Source: Cryptomeria japonica
Lineage: Eukaryota; Streptophyta; Pinopsida; Cupressales; Cupressaceae
DNA: 64,000 nucleotides
Assembly: GCF_030272615.1 (NCBI RefSeq)
Contig: NC_081407.1
Span: 142,232,897 to 142,296,896 of the forward strand
Direction: 5' to 3'
The notes under the pieces are model-generated. The model worked only from the letters and a program-made list of their open reading frames with translations, was not told where the DNA came from and made no database searches. The translations under genes and the position numbers were made by a program. Below, one piece after another: positions 1 to 11,099 of the stretch; the stretch's first letter is position 1; each line of letters begins with the position of its first letter.

Positions 1-640
1 TTGAAGGACAAAACAAAAGCCTTTAGTAAGTTCAAGGCAGTCAGGGCCTTAGCTGAAAGGGAAAGTGGTAAGAAGATAAAGTGTACGAGAAAGGAGGTGA
101 ATTTACTTCAGAGGAATTCACTAGATAATGTGAAGACAATGGAATTAAAAATGCATCTTTCTGCATCGAGGACACCACAACAAAATTGTATTGCAAAGAG
201 GAACAACCAGTCAGTTGTTGAAGCTGCTAGAACGATGCTAATACAAGGAGGTGTAGCAAAAACTTCCTGGAGAGAAGTTGTCAGTACAACTATCTACACT
301 ATAAACCAGATATTGGTAAAGAGAGGTAAGGATAAAATTGCTTATGAATACTGGTATGGTAGATCACCTAATGTCAATTATTTTAAGATTTTTGGCAGTA
401 AATGTTTTATCAAGAGAGGTGACTATGTTAGTAAGTTTGAGGTGAAGAGTGATGAAGGCATATTTATTGGTTACTCAACCAAGAGTAAGGCCTACAAATG
501 TTACAACAATAGGACACGGAGAATTATTGAAAGTGTTGATGTCTGAGTGGATGAGTGTCATGAAGTTTCAAGAGAAACCAGTGAGGAAAAGAAGGAAGAT
601 GAACCTTACATTCTGATTTTGTAACCAGAACCGGTGAAGC
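1..640 (+). pseudogene. Copia integrase, C-terminal half, element A
   Basis: This is the integrase core and C-terminal part of the copia polyprotein, which would insert the cDNA into the genome. It aligns by eye with element B over the stretches TMLIQGGVAKTSWREVVST and KSDEGIFIGYSTKSKAYKCY. The region that should carry the second catalytic aspartate (B has RSDRGREF) is degraded here. The position of the catalytic glutamate reads IAKRNN, with lysine instead of glutamate, so two of the three DDE residues are missing. The frame ends in a TGA at 544-546, and coding similarity continues weakly into an acidic linker up to about 890. Confidence 0.88.
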
Positions 641-889
641 CAGAAGCTGGTGAAGTGAATGTTGTAGTACCAGTTCAACCAAAACAAGTAGATTTAGAAG
701 AAGATGATGATAGTGAGGAAGAAGAACCTAAAGATATTGATCATGTCACTCCAAGGTATGTGAGACTCAATCATAATCGTGACCAGATTATTGGAGATAA
801 AGATGTTGGAGTGTTAACCAGAAGAAGAATTAGAGAGAATTCTTTTATGATCTCCACTATTGAGCCTAGAACTGCTAAGGAATAATTTG

Positions 890-2390
890 GAGATGACCAC
901 CAGATCAAAGCTATGGAAGAGGAGCTTGACCAGATTGAGAAGAACAATGACCTTAGTACCTTAGTACCCAGACCGGTGAATAAAAATGTGATAGGTACTA
1001 AATGGGTATTTAGGAATAAACTAAATGAAGATGGAGCAGTAGTCAGAAACAAAGCTAGATTGGTATGCAAAGGTTATGCATAGGAAGAAGGAGAAGACTA
1101 TAGTGATATATTTGCATTAGTTGCTAGACTGGATGGTGTTAGGACTCTACTTGCATTTTCAACATATAAGGGATTCAAAGTATATCAAATGGATGTGAAG
1201 TCAGCATTTCTAAATGGAATAATGGAAGAAGAAGTATACATTGTGCAACCAGATGGTTATGCTTTGATTGATGCAAAGGGTATGGTGTACAAGGCACTAT
1301 ATGGTTTGAAGCAAGCACGGAGAGCATGGTATGAAAGGCTACATTCACACCTAATGAAGATAGGTTTTCAAAGAACCAGTGAAGACAACAATATATATCT
1401 CAAATCTGAAGGAGATAAGATATTGGTGAGTGAAGTGTTTGTAGATGATATCATATTTGGAGGAAATGATGACATGAGTGATGACTTTGCAAATGAGATG
1501 AAAAGTGAATTTGAAATGTCTCTAGTATGAGAGATAAAATTCTTCATAGGTTTGCAAATTCAGCAAATGAAGAGTAGTATTTTTATCACATAGTCTAAGT
1601 ATGTGAAAGAGGTATTGAAGACATTTGGAATGAGTGACTGTAAACCAGTTGGGACACCAATGGTTACAGATTGTAAATTGTCTAAGGAGGATGATGACGC
1701 ATGTGTTCATGAAAAGGAGTACAGATCAATGATGGGGAAACTGCATTATGTTGTCTACAGTAGATCGGATATTGCTCATGCAGTTGGTTTAGTTGTTAGA
1801 TTTTAGAAGAATCCAAAGGAGACACACTTGATAGCAACCAAAAGGATATTCAGATATTTGAAAGGTACTATTGACTATGGATTATGGTATCCATATGCAG
1901 GTAACTTTGATTTGAAGGTTTATATAGATGTAGACTGGGCAGGTGATGTTGATGATAGGAAGAGAACAACCGGTGGTTCATTCTTTCTTGGAGGAAGACT
2001 TGTATCTTGGAGCAGCAAGAAACAGAGTTGTATATCAAAATCCACTATTGAAGCTGAATATGTTGCAGCATATATGAATTGTACCTAGGCAATCTGCATG
2101 AAACACATTCTAGAAGGATTCAAGCCGAAGATTTCAGAACCAGTAAATATTTTATGTGACAACACTAGTGCAATAAATATTTCAAAGAACTCGGTGTTGC
2201 ATGCTAGAATCAAACATATTGAGCAGAAATATCATTTCTTAAGAGAGAAAGTGCAGAGTAAAGATGTATTATTGGAGCATGTATCCACCAAGGAGTAGCT
2301 ACTAGATATCTTTACTAAACCTCTACCTAAGAGTACTTTTGAGTATCTTACAGGTTAGCTAGGGTTTGTGCCCCTACATGAGGTCAATTG
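890..2390 (+). pseudogene. Copia reverse transcriptase and RNase H, element A
   Basis: This is RT_2-type reverse transcriptase followed by copia RNase H. Visible blocks are GTKWVFRNKLNEDG (start of RT), QMDVKSAFLNG, YGLKQARRAWYERL, the active site FVDDIIFGG (about 1438-1464), then RNase H with YIDVDWAGD, EAEYVAA and DNTSAINISKN. It ends around LGFVPLHEVN at 2388. In-frame TAG stops lie at 1081, 1591, 1804, 2086 and 2296, each where related copies have glutamine. All domains are recognisable but the gene is inactive. Confidence 0.93.
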
Positions 2391-2549
2391 AGTTGATGTG
2401 GAATACATCAGTCCCAGATCTAATTGAAAAATCTTGTAGTGGGATTGGTGTAGAGTGGAGTTATTCTACAAGGGGAGCATCAAGTTGGAGATCGTTGATG
2501 CAGAATAGTAAAGTATGACACTGCATATTTTACTTTCACTTTGGCATTG

Positions 2550-2757
2550 TCGGCAAAGGGGGAGAAGAACTATATGATTATGTGGAGAAGAATTATATGA
2601 TTGATAGAGAAAAGATCTATAGCCAGTTACCAATTGAAGACATGGAGACTTAGTTGAAGGAGAGTACATGGTAAAATGTAAACCACGATTCCTATACACA
2701 ATCATCACAATCAAGGGTATTGACACTTGTATTACCATCAATGCCAAAGGGGGAGAT
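2550..2757 (+). promoter_or_regulatory. Duplicated polypurine tracts before LTR of A
   Basis: Two near-identical purine tracts (CAAAGGGGGAGAAG around 2554-2567 and CCAAAGGGGGAGA at 2744-2756) precede the LTR. Each follows a CATTGTCGG or CATCAATG stretch that partly pairs with it. The second directly abuts the LTR start and is the expected plus-strand primer. Multiplied polypurine tracts are known from Sirevirus-type copia elements. Confidence 0.7.
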
Positions 2758-4125
2758 TGTTGGCATTTGCATGAAGATTGAATTGATGAACTATTATGTT
2801 GTCATTGATGTCAATTATAACCGATAATGATGTTGTTTTGAAATCGGTAAGTGAGCTAGTGAAGGAAACTGGTATTACTTGAGAAGCAGTGAGATCAACC
2901 AGTAACCCTACCTGTTGATGTGCCAAACCCTAACTGATGGAGCTTGGTGAATCGGTTGCATTGGTATGATCAAATGGTGAGAGATAATGATTATGCCATG
3001 TATGCATATTGTATATGAAGAGTTTCAAATGGTTTTTGGCGTGTAGAGATAACGGTTTTATCTTAGGAATGAGCAATTACATTGCATGAAGTGGAAACCG
3101 TGTGATGAGTTACATGGATCGATGAAGTGGTGATCAAGGAGAAATTGAGGTTGTCTTGAATCATGTGCAATTATTGATGTAATCTAACGGTCATACTTGA
3201 ACTGATTTGTTTGTAATCTCTATGAGATCTTAGGTTTGTGATGTGTTACCAACCTATTGTTTTGCTTATAAGGTTGATGAGTTGTTTTGTTGTAGTGTTG
3301 GCAGTGTGATTTGTTGTTGAACCAAAAGGTGTATTTGCAGTATGTGTGAAGGCAGATAGGAGCATGAAAAGGATCTAATCAAGAAAAGTAGTGCTATTCA
3401 CCAGATCAGCAAACCCTTGTTGTTCTCTAACAATTACAACAGTCAAATCCCTTAACAGGGTAAGCTTTAACAGGCTTACTGTTATCTAAATCCTCTAACT
3501 AGGTAATCCATTAGCTTAGATTTCAAATCCTCTACCGAGGTTACTCCTAATATGGTATTTCTTCTAATAGGGCATTATAGTCAATCCCTTAACTGGGTGC
3601 TCCCAAACAGGATCTGTTCTTAACAGGACTTTTTGATAAAATCTTTAACAGGCTTGGCTCCTAACAGGGTGAACTTCAAAAGAGTTTAGAATACTTGTGG
3701 GTATTCATCCCCACCATGGTTTTTCCCATTTGGGTTTCCACGTCAAAATCATTGTGTCAAGTGATGAATGTTTTTGTGGTTATGTTTTCTATGGTTAATT
3801 TGCTTAACTACTAAATCCACTTAGATATGATAAGATGACCGGCAGCAATCTGAAATGTGCTTTTACTTTTGTCAGTAAAGTATTTGAATATTTTTGTTAA
3901 AAGTTTTTGAGAGTTTCAGAGTTGTTATACTGTTATTCTATTATGATAGTCAATCGGTATACTTAACAGTGATATTGCAATTTGTAGTTCAGTCTTTGAA
4001 CCAGTCAATTCTGAGTTTGACTTGAGAGGTTGTTTTTAAGTTTGGTGAAATTTTAGTCAGTTTTCTATCTACTGATTCACCCCCCCCCCCTCTCAGTAGT
4101 TGTCTGGATCCTTATTAATTCATCA
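2758..4125 (+). repeat. 3' LTR of copia element A (1368 bp)
   Basis: The LTR starts TGTTGGCATTTGC right after the polypurine tract and ends ...TTAATTCATCA after a C-run (4080-4090) and CTCTCAG. It carries the U3 motif TTGTCATTGATG near 2799, an array of short hairpin-like CCYTAACRGG motifs at 3449-3668, and the conserved hairpin GGTTTTTCCCATTTGGG at about 3718-3734. The 5' LTR lies outside the window, so the TSD cannot be checked. The 3' flanking pentamer is TACCA. Confidence 0.85.
3449..3668 (+). repeat. Array of mini-hairpins in LTR A
   Basis: About ten short inverted repeats share a TAAC-type loop and different, self-complementary arms: CCC/GGG at 3449-3460, TAAGC/GCTTA at 3461-3478, CCT/AGG at 3492-3503, CCTC/GAGG at 3529-3540, CCC/GGG at 3586-3597 and CCT/AGG at 3660-3668. 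The spacing is irregular, roughly 15-60 bp. The same kind of array occupies the equivalent place in LTRs B, F and H. Confidence 0.6.
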
Positions 4126-4758
4126 TACCATCATATACATGTATTCTGATAAGTATTTTGAGTTGGGACACATAGATGAGATGCATTGTAAGGCAATTTT
4201 GTCTTAAGATATTTAGCTATTAGATTAATGTTCTATTATATTTTCATCTTATGTTTTACAATTTCAGTCACCCAATGGATAAGACACTGGTTGTGGCTTG
4301 AAGTCATTTCTAGTAACAATTCTCTACTCATAACTCATCGACAACTTGTTTTGAATTGCTAATATCGGAATATCTTTTCACTTCTATATATATTATTTCT
4401 TGTTGAAAGTCATCTCACGCTCCAAAGTAGGTCGAGGATCACTGAGAGATAGCCACTTTATACCAGTCTCCCTCTTTATTGAGCCCCTTTTAGGAGTGAG
4501 ATCATTTGCTTTGTTTTAATATCATATGAAAGTGTGGTGCGAAGATTGGAGGAGCATTAAGGGATCACCCTCTCAGGTTTTGCAGAGCCCGAAGTGAAGA
4601 AGGTTTAGCATAATCCTTGTCATATGTTGGTCCAAGTCCCCGAGTAATTCTAAATAGTCTGGAGTTGGCCTCTCCATGCAATATTCAAGGGCCTAACTTG
4701 GTTTTTGTCCCTATGGAAGTGTAAAACCCCCCACCATGTGCATTCTGGGGAACCAACA
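4126..4758 (+). repeat. 5' LTR tail of gypsy element E
   Basis: This ends ...TTCTGGGGAACCAACA, directly before a typical Tat primer-binding site. The last 320 bases (from about 4439) are repeated at 5812-6129, which helps mark it as LTR sequence. The beginning is probably removed or displaced by insertion of element A. Its terminus resembles the end of element D (GGGAACCAACA). Confidence 0.7.
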
Positions 4759-4762
4759 AAAT

Positions 4763-4780
4763 TGGCAACTCTGTTGGGGA
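4763..4780 (+). promoter_or_regulatory. Primer-binding site of element E
   Basis: TGGCAACTCTGTTGGGGA lies four bases after the LTR end. It resembles the TGGCGACTCYGCTGGGGA site used by plant Tat/Ogre gypsy elements for minus-strand priming; which tRNA it matches was not checked. Confidence 0.65.
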
Positions 4781-5439
4781 ATGTCTGCACAGGAGTCATG
4801 AGATTATAATGTTCCAGATCCTTTGTCGGTTGAGTCAATTCTCATAAATGTTGTCTAAGAATCTATTGTAATTCATCTTTCAATGTAAGTTTTGTCAAGA
4901 TTTGTCCATATTACAAGATTATTTCATAATATCTCACAAATTGTGGGTTGCGACTCTGAGATCTCTACACCAGTGTGCATTATTTGAAAAGAAACTAAAA
5001 GAGAATCACAGAACTTGTAGTAGAGATGAAAGAGATTTGAGCTCTTATGATGAAGTACCTCGACAAGTTGAGGAAATAATTCACATGATGAAAAAGGAGG
5101 AGTTGCAGTAATATTTTAGGATCAAATCTGACCTGAGAACCTAGAGAGGATGCATAGATAGTTTCATATCTATCACTACAGCGAGCCAGCAAAGCTGATT
5201 TCTAGCCACTACACTACTTCCAGGTATTTTGGATTTTCATGAGTCAAATGTAGAAAATACTTCCCTATTGAGTGAGATAAGAACTAAGGAAGGGAATGGT
5301 AGTAATTTGTTTACATACTTCTAATATATAATATACAAATTTTATAATAGGTTAAGTGAAGTATGTTTCTGAGTCATACATTGTAGTATTGTAAGATTGT
5401 TGCCAAGATGCATTGTTGCTTGTATATCCCTAAGAAATA
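4781..5439. other. Untranslated leader of element E
   Basis: This is the stretch between the primer-binding site and the first gag-like sequence. It is AT-rich with no sustained coding frame and no recognised motif. Leaders of this length are usual in Tat elements. Confidence 0.5.
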
Positions 5440-5811
5440 TTGAGTGTAAACATGCAACATATGCAGTCATTGTCAAGACATAGCATAAGTTTTTATGTTG
5501 AAAGATATAGACCATTAAATTTTAGTGGTATTCAAGGTTTCCCAAACCCTATCCCTGTTAATGTCAGAGAACATTTACCAAATTTTAAAGGGAAAGGATC
5601 AAAATCAGTACGTCAACACTTGCAGAGGTTCTCTGATATGGTAGGAGATTTTGAGATAAGTTAGGAAGATGTTTTCATGAAGCTTTTTGTTCAATCTTTA
5701 AAAGAAGATGCCAGAGACTGGTTTTCATATTTGCCAACAGGTTTTATCTCTTCATGGGATGAGCTGAATGCATCTTTCATGCAATAATTTGGTGAAAGAG
5801 TTAATCCAAGT
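5440..5811 (+). pseudogene. Gypsy gag fragment, element E
   Basis: This is the N-terminal part of a retrotransposon gag (capsid) protein. It shows LPNFKGKGSKSVRQHLQRF, then EDVFMKLFVQSLKEDARDW and FISSWDELNASFMQ, the pattern of the plant Retrotrans_gag domain, with the W of ARDWF in its expected place. In-frame stops occur at about 5662 and at 5786 (TAA where MQQF is expected). The gag is cut off at NPSSLRA (about 5820), where an LTR-tail copy begins, so no zinc knuckle is present. Confidence 0.85.
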
Positions 5812-6129
5812 TCACTAAGAGCTAGCCACTCTATATCATTCTCCCTCTTCGTTGAGCCCCATTTAGGAGTGAGATCTTCTGGTTTATTTTAACGTCGTCT
5901 GCAAGTGTGGTACGAAGATTGCAAGAGAATTAAGGGATCACCCTCCCAGGTTTTGCAGAGCCTGAAGTGAAGAAGGGTTAGCATAATCCTTGTCATATTT
6001 TGGTCCAAGTCCCTGAGTAATTCTAAATAGTCTGGAGTTGGCCTCTCCACATGTGATTCGAGGGCCCAACTTGGTTTTTGTCCCAGTGGCAGTGTAAAAC
6101 CCCACTGTGTGCATTTTGGGGAACCAACC
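5812..6129 (+). repeat. LTR-tail copy inside coding region of E
   Basis: This is a direct repeat of 4439-4758 (roughly 85-90 percent identical by eye), including the GGGAACCAAC end. It replaces the gag C-terminus, protease and most of RT. At the left junction, gag and LTR share a short similar stretch (TCACTRAGAG), suggesting template switching or microhomology-mediated repair. No primer site follows the copy; RT/RNase H coding sequence follows instead. Confidence 0.85.
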
Positions 6130-6689
6130 TAAGCACCACCCATTTCAACACCTTTAAAAGAAAGATGTTACATTCAAACAGTCAAAAAATGCCAAGAAGC
6201 ATTTAAAGCTTTGAAAGACTATCTATTGACCACACCAGTTTTGATACCACTAGTTCATGGAAGACCATTACTCTTGTATATATTAGCCACCAACTCAGCT
6301 TTGGGTGCTCCTTTAGCACAACGCGATGATCAAGGGAAGGAACTACTAGTCTACTACATTAGTAGAACCCTCGTAGGCTATGAATTGAACTACACTACTA
6401 TTGAGCATGCATGCCTAGCACTAGTATTTACTTCTCAGAAATTAAGACACTACATGATCAGTCACAAGATCCACTCAAGTACCTATTAAGAAGATCTGCA
6501 CTAATCGGAAGGTTGGCCAAATGGGTAATGATCATTAGTGAATTCAACATTGAATATGTTGATAGAAAGGCCATCAAAGGACAAATTATAGCAGACCAAT
6601 TGGTAGAAGCACCAATGTTATACCATCATCCTATGTTGATAGACTTTTCAGATGAGTCTATCTTTGCAGTCAGAACATCCAACAAGTGA
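6130..6689 (+). pseudogene. Gypsy RT C-terminus and RNase H, element E
   Basis: This starts in the connection region of RT (CQEAFKALKDYLLTTPVL) and runs through the gypsy RNase H: LYILATNSALGAPLAQRD, YYISRTLVGYELNYTTIEHA and the tail IEYVDRKAIKGQIIADQL. One frame change lies near 6480 and a TGA at 6687-6689. The RT palm with its YVDD-type site is absent because of the upstream LTR-copy junction. Confidence 0.85.
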
Positions 6690-7046
6690 AAATTATTCTT
6701 TGATGGATCACATACGAACCATGGAGCAGGAGCGGGAATTCTTTTTATCACACGTCATGTTGACTATATTCCCAAGTCATTCAGAATAAGCTTCTCATAC
6801 ACAAATAACATAGTCAAGTATGAAGCCTTGGTCATAGGACTTCAGACAAGATTGCAATGGAAAATAAAAGACCTACAAGTATATGGTGACTCTCAACTCA
6901 TTATAAATCAGGTAAATGATGATTATGAAACAAAAGATGACAAACTGACACCTTACAAATTGTTGGTAGAAGAACTAAAGCAATATTTCACCAACATCAC
7001 ATTCGAGCAAATCCCCAGAGTACAAAACTGAGTTGTTGATGCAATA
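6690..7046 (+). pseudogene. Archaeal-type RNase H (aRNH), element E
   Basis: This is the second RNase H, characteristic of Tat elements. The first aspartate sits in FFDGSHTNHGAGAGIL (GAT at 6702-6704), the glutamate in VKYEALVIGLQ and the next aspartate in VYGDSQLIINQV (GAC at 6888-6890). These catalytic residues look intact. The domain ends near FEQIPRVQN and a TGA at about 7029. It sits between RNase H and integrase, the usual Tat order, unlike in element G. Confidence 0.85.
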
Positions 7047-8438
7047 GTGACTGTGAAATCTCTACTTGACATGCCAAACAATGGAACTCAATTTAATTTT
7101 GTAGTAGAACAGTTGATGGTACCTTCATATGAAATACCAACTTCAGAATATGTTTGTGCAATAGTGGGACCTGAAGATCTCCTTGGCATCAAGAGATATA
7201 TGCATATCTACATTATCAATATATGCCACCTAATCTTTCATCTAATCAAAGAAAGACTTTCATTAGGAAGGAATCTAGATATACATTCATTGCAGACACA
7301 CTGTACAAAAGAAGCTTGGATACAACTTTACTTAGATGTCTCAATACCGATGAAGCACAACTAGCTCTAAAAGAAGTTTGTGATGGAATTTGTGGCACCC
7401 ATGTTGATGACCCAGCTCTAGCTAAAAAAATGTTGAGAACGGGTTATTAGTGGCCAACAATGGAGAAAGATGCATACAAATATGTGCAAAGATGCAAACA
7501 ATGTCAGATCCATGGAGACCTAATCCATGCACCAGCACAAGATCTTCAACCAATAACATCACCATGGCCATTCTAACAATGGGGACTTGATTTAGTAGGG
7601 AAAATCAACCCTACTTCATCTAATGGACAAAAGTTCATTCTCATTGCCACGGAATATTTCATTAAATGGGTTCAGGTAATCCCTTTTACCTATACTACAT
7701 GCAAGCAAATAGCTAAGTTTATTTTGAACTACATTATCTGTCGATATGGAATACCAATGAGAATTGTAACGGATAATGGTAGACCTTTCAAAAAGCATGA
7801 AGTGGCAAAGATTTGTGAACAATTCTATATTCAGCAACGCTTTGCAACTCTATATTATCCTCGGAGCAATGGTCAAGAAGAGGCAACCAACAAAACAATT
7901 CTGAAAATTCTGAAAAAGGTTGTCAATGAAGCAAGTCAAGATTGGCACATACATCTTAATCTTTCTCTATGGGCTTACAGATCAGGTGTATGCATGATGA
8001 CAGGTGCCACACCATACTCTTTGGTATATGGTACAAAAGCCATTTTTCCTATTGAAGTAGATTTATCATCACTGAGGATCTCTTTAAAGAATATCATATC
8101 TGATGAAGATCATAGAGTTGCAAGGTTGCAAGAGTTGGAACTCTTTGATGAAAAGAGACATACTTCTCAACCACTTACAAGGTTATCATAATAGAATGCG
8201 CAGAAGCTACAATAAAAGAGTGAGACCACGTCACTTTGAAGTTGGATACCTTGTCTTAAAGGAAAACTAGAGGAACTTAGTGGAGCAAGAAAAGCTAGGA
8301 AAATTTGAAGCAAACTGGCAAGGCCCATTTGTCATAACACAAGTAGTTTGAAATGATACTTATAATTTAACAACAATGGAGGGAGATCCACTCCCCGAAC
8401 CCATGAACAACATGCACATGAAAATATATTACATCTAA
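7047..8438 (+). pseudogene. Gypsy integrase, element E
   Basis: The zinc-binding N-terminus shows CGTHVDDPALAKKMLRTGY and RCKQCQIHG; the first histidine of the HHCC set appears replaced by cysteine. The catalytic core keeps D in GLDLVGK (7589-7591), D in VTDNGRPF (7772-7774) and E in GQEEATNK (7880-7882). The C-terminus ends at a TAA at 8436-8438. Stops at about 7449 and 7575 and a frame change near 8190 inactivate it. Confidence 0.88.
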
Positions 8439-11060
8439 GGGATGGGTTCATTTAAATTTCTAGTACTGCATTTGCATATTTCTTTACTGCATTGTATCGC
8501 ATGTCTGCATTTCAAATTGCACAACATATAGCTACATATCATTATTGCTTTCACATATAGTTGCATCAATAAAGTAAGGAGATTTTCTAAGTCATTCACC
8601 TGTCTGCAGTGAAGGGAGAGAAGGTGGTCTCATTTCCTAGATACTTGTTCATGAAGTTTCAGGAGTTCTTTACTCATTCATCTTCAATGTCACCTTGTGA
8701 TTGATCTTTATCCATGGTTGAGTAGAGGTTTCACTATTGAGCCTTGTTACCCAAAGTATACCAATTTCTATATCTCACACATTAATCAATAGCTCTAAGT
8801 CATTACGGATACCTAGTTGGTCATGTGGCTAGAGAAAAATCCAAAATTCTACTTCAGCACTGTTGTAATTGTCATACCCAAGTGGGTTTCATTACTTACA
8901 ATTCAAGGAAAGAAAATAAAAAAGAAAAGTTATGTCAATATCCATCTCAAGGCAAAATAGCACAGATGTATAACTGAAATATCATAAAAAGGTTCAATAA
9001 AAGCTTGACTAAAGGAACATGCGAATAACTCCATCAGTGCTATGGACGCCTATTGGAAATGGAGCAATATTTAAGAGATTACGGTGTGTAACCTCGTTGG
9101 AGCCCTAAAAGCTTGCTAGCAGCGAGGCTCTATCCAGGTTGCTTTTGAAGTTTGAATAACACACGTAGCTAGCCACATAGGATTCCAAGGGTCTTTGATG
9201 GTTAAAACAGTAGGAATAAATTCAAATGCACACACATGGGCAAAAGGATATCAAAGTTTCAAGAATTGATGGAGAAGTTTTTTGTGCCTCCATTCCTAAA
9301 TCTTGATTACATAGTGTGTTAAGATTGAATGATCTAAAGTCTTCTGAGGATGGATTTAGCTCATATCTCTTAAACGTTTCATTCATTTTATTCAATAAGT
9401 GTATTTAAGAATGAAAGACACACACAATCATCCTCGTTCAAATAGGAACTGCATCTACTGCATTAGCATACCTCATGTTGAAATTCATTGTCACCATATG
9501 CATCGCCTAGATCATCATGTCATCATAGGTCTGCATACTTGGAGGCATTACTACAAAAATCAATCAAAAACATTCAGATAAAGTCTTGAAAAAAATCAAT
9601 CAAAAATATTTAGATAAAGTCTCGAACACCAAAATCTTAAAAATCATAATGTCATGAAAAAACCCTAAAAATCATAAAAAGATCCTAAACAACAAAAACA
9701 CCAAAAATCAAATAAAAAAATTCGAAAATGATCCACAAAAACCCTAAACATCTTAAAAACTCAAAAACAAACTAAAAATAAAAAACAATCAAAACTTGCA
9801 ATAAAATGTCTCATGAGAAACAAATACCCTAGCAGATATCCAGTAAACACTTCGCACAAAGTTAAACAAAGGATATAACTATCTTATCAAAAATTTGCAA
9901 CCAAACTGATCAAGTCTTATCAATCGCCAATATCCACATCAACGTGATCATTATCATGTCTTAGACAGAATCAGATACACTTGAAACCAAACAGGTCAAT
10001 CTTAAATGGGGTCCAAAAATTTTGAAATCAGGCATTATCATCCATAACATCAAACAAATCAAAGCAAACGCAAAGTCAGTTTAGTTGTTGAGGAGGCAAT
10101 ATTCTTCATGACCCCATGCCAGCGGGTACAACAATAGGAGATGGAGTTTCCACAGAAGTGAGGGGTCTCGTTTTGTCTAATTTGGTTTTTATCTTTTATC
10201 AATTGGCAAAGATCATGTTTCTATGCTACTCAAGGATGTCCAAAAGTGACTAGAGGAGTCATGATGGGCATGATCCTTTACTTTGTTTTCTTGTGGTGTG
10301 GACCAATGAAGTTCTGGGGCAGTTTCTCTAGTGGGTGTCTGTGATAGGAGCATTGAGCTTTTGAATGCCACACATACCTCGACCCCTAGCATAATTCCCG
10401 GAATGGAGGGTTCATTCCTTGTCTTCTACATGTTTGTTTATTGCAATGAGATATCTATACATCATGGTTCCTTATACCTTGGTGTACTAAGCTTCATTGT
10501 TACATAAGAAGGCTCAATGATGATAATGTATTGCACTACAAATAAAGGCAAAGAAGAGTACTCATCACTTTCATTCATATCACATCATATCAATTTTGCT
10601 ATCAAGTTAACACAGTTGATTCTTTATTTTTAACCTATCTCTTCATCATCTTTTCCAAATCTATCTTTCTTACTAACACTTCTTCTAATTCAAGAGGCAC
10701 AATCAACAATATATTCTGGCATTACAAAAACATTCATTTTAAGTTCATTTGTTAATAGTTAGGTTGCATTATCACTCAAATACTTCTTGCTTAGATTCAC
10801 TTCCACTATTACTTAGCTTAAGTGCATCTTCATATAGATTTAATTGCATTAGATTCATCTCATCATGTAAAATTCATTATCATATTAATTTGTGTCAAAA
10901 GCATTAGTTACACCATCATATCATCACAATCATATTACTAAATGAGAATGCACATAGAATCATAGAATGCATCACACACATAACACATCAAATAGACACA
11001 TCATATAGAACCATACATCATAGAAATAACACAAGGCATGTAGAACGCCACAAAAATGCA
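8439..11060. other. Long non-coding 3' region of element E
   Basis: Between integrase and the antisense PMD pseudogene there are 2.6 kb with no sustained reading frame. It is AT-rich, with a small tandem duplication of about 35 bp at roughly 9556-9624. Such long untranslated spacers are common in Tat/Ogre elements with extra ORFs. I see no host gene. Confidence 0.55.
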
Positions 11061-11099
11061 TATCATATACATCTCAAAAAGTGTCAAAATACATCAAAT

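Larger units (their letters stand above)
1..2757 (+). mobile_element. Copia element A, internal region (5' part outside window)
   Basis: This is the 3' half of a Ty1/copia polyprotein gene in the canonical order integrase, reverse transcriptase, RNase H, followed by polypurine tracts and an LTR. The window opens inside integrase, so gag, protease and the 5' LTR are not visible. The reading frame is broken by at least five TAG stops and some frame changes, so the copy is dead. Close similarity to element B (shared integrase C-terminus, RT and RNase H wording) places both in the same copia lineage. Confidence 0.93.

Noticed and set aside
4080-4090. Long C-runs (also 16319-16333) as assembly error or telomere-like repeat
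   Set aside because: They sit at the same place before CTCTCAG/CTCTTAG in all copia LTRs, with variable length, so they are a genuine LTR feature.
9399-9581. His-rich 60-codon frame in the E spacer
   Set aside because: Arises from CAT/CAC-rich DNA; no support from neighbours.
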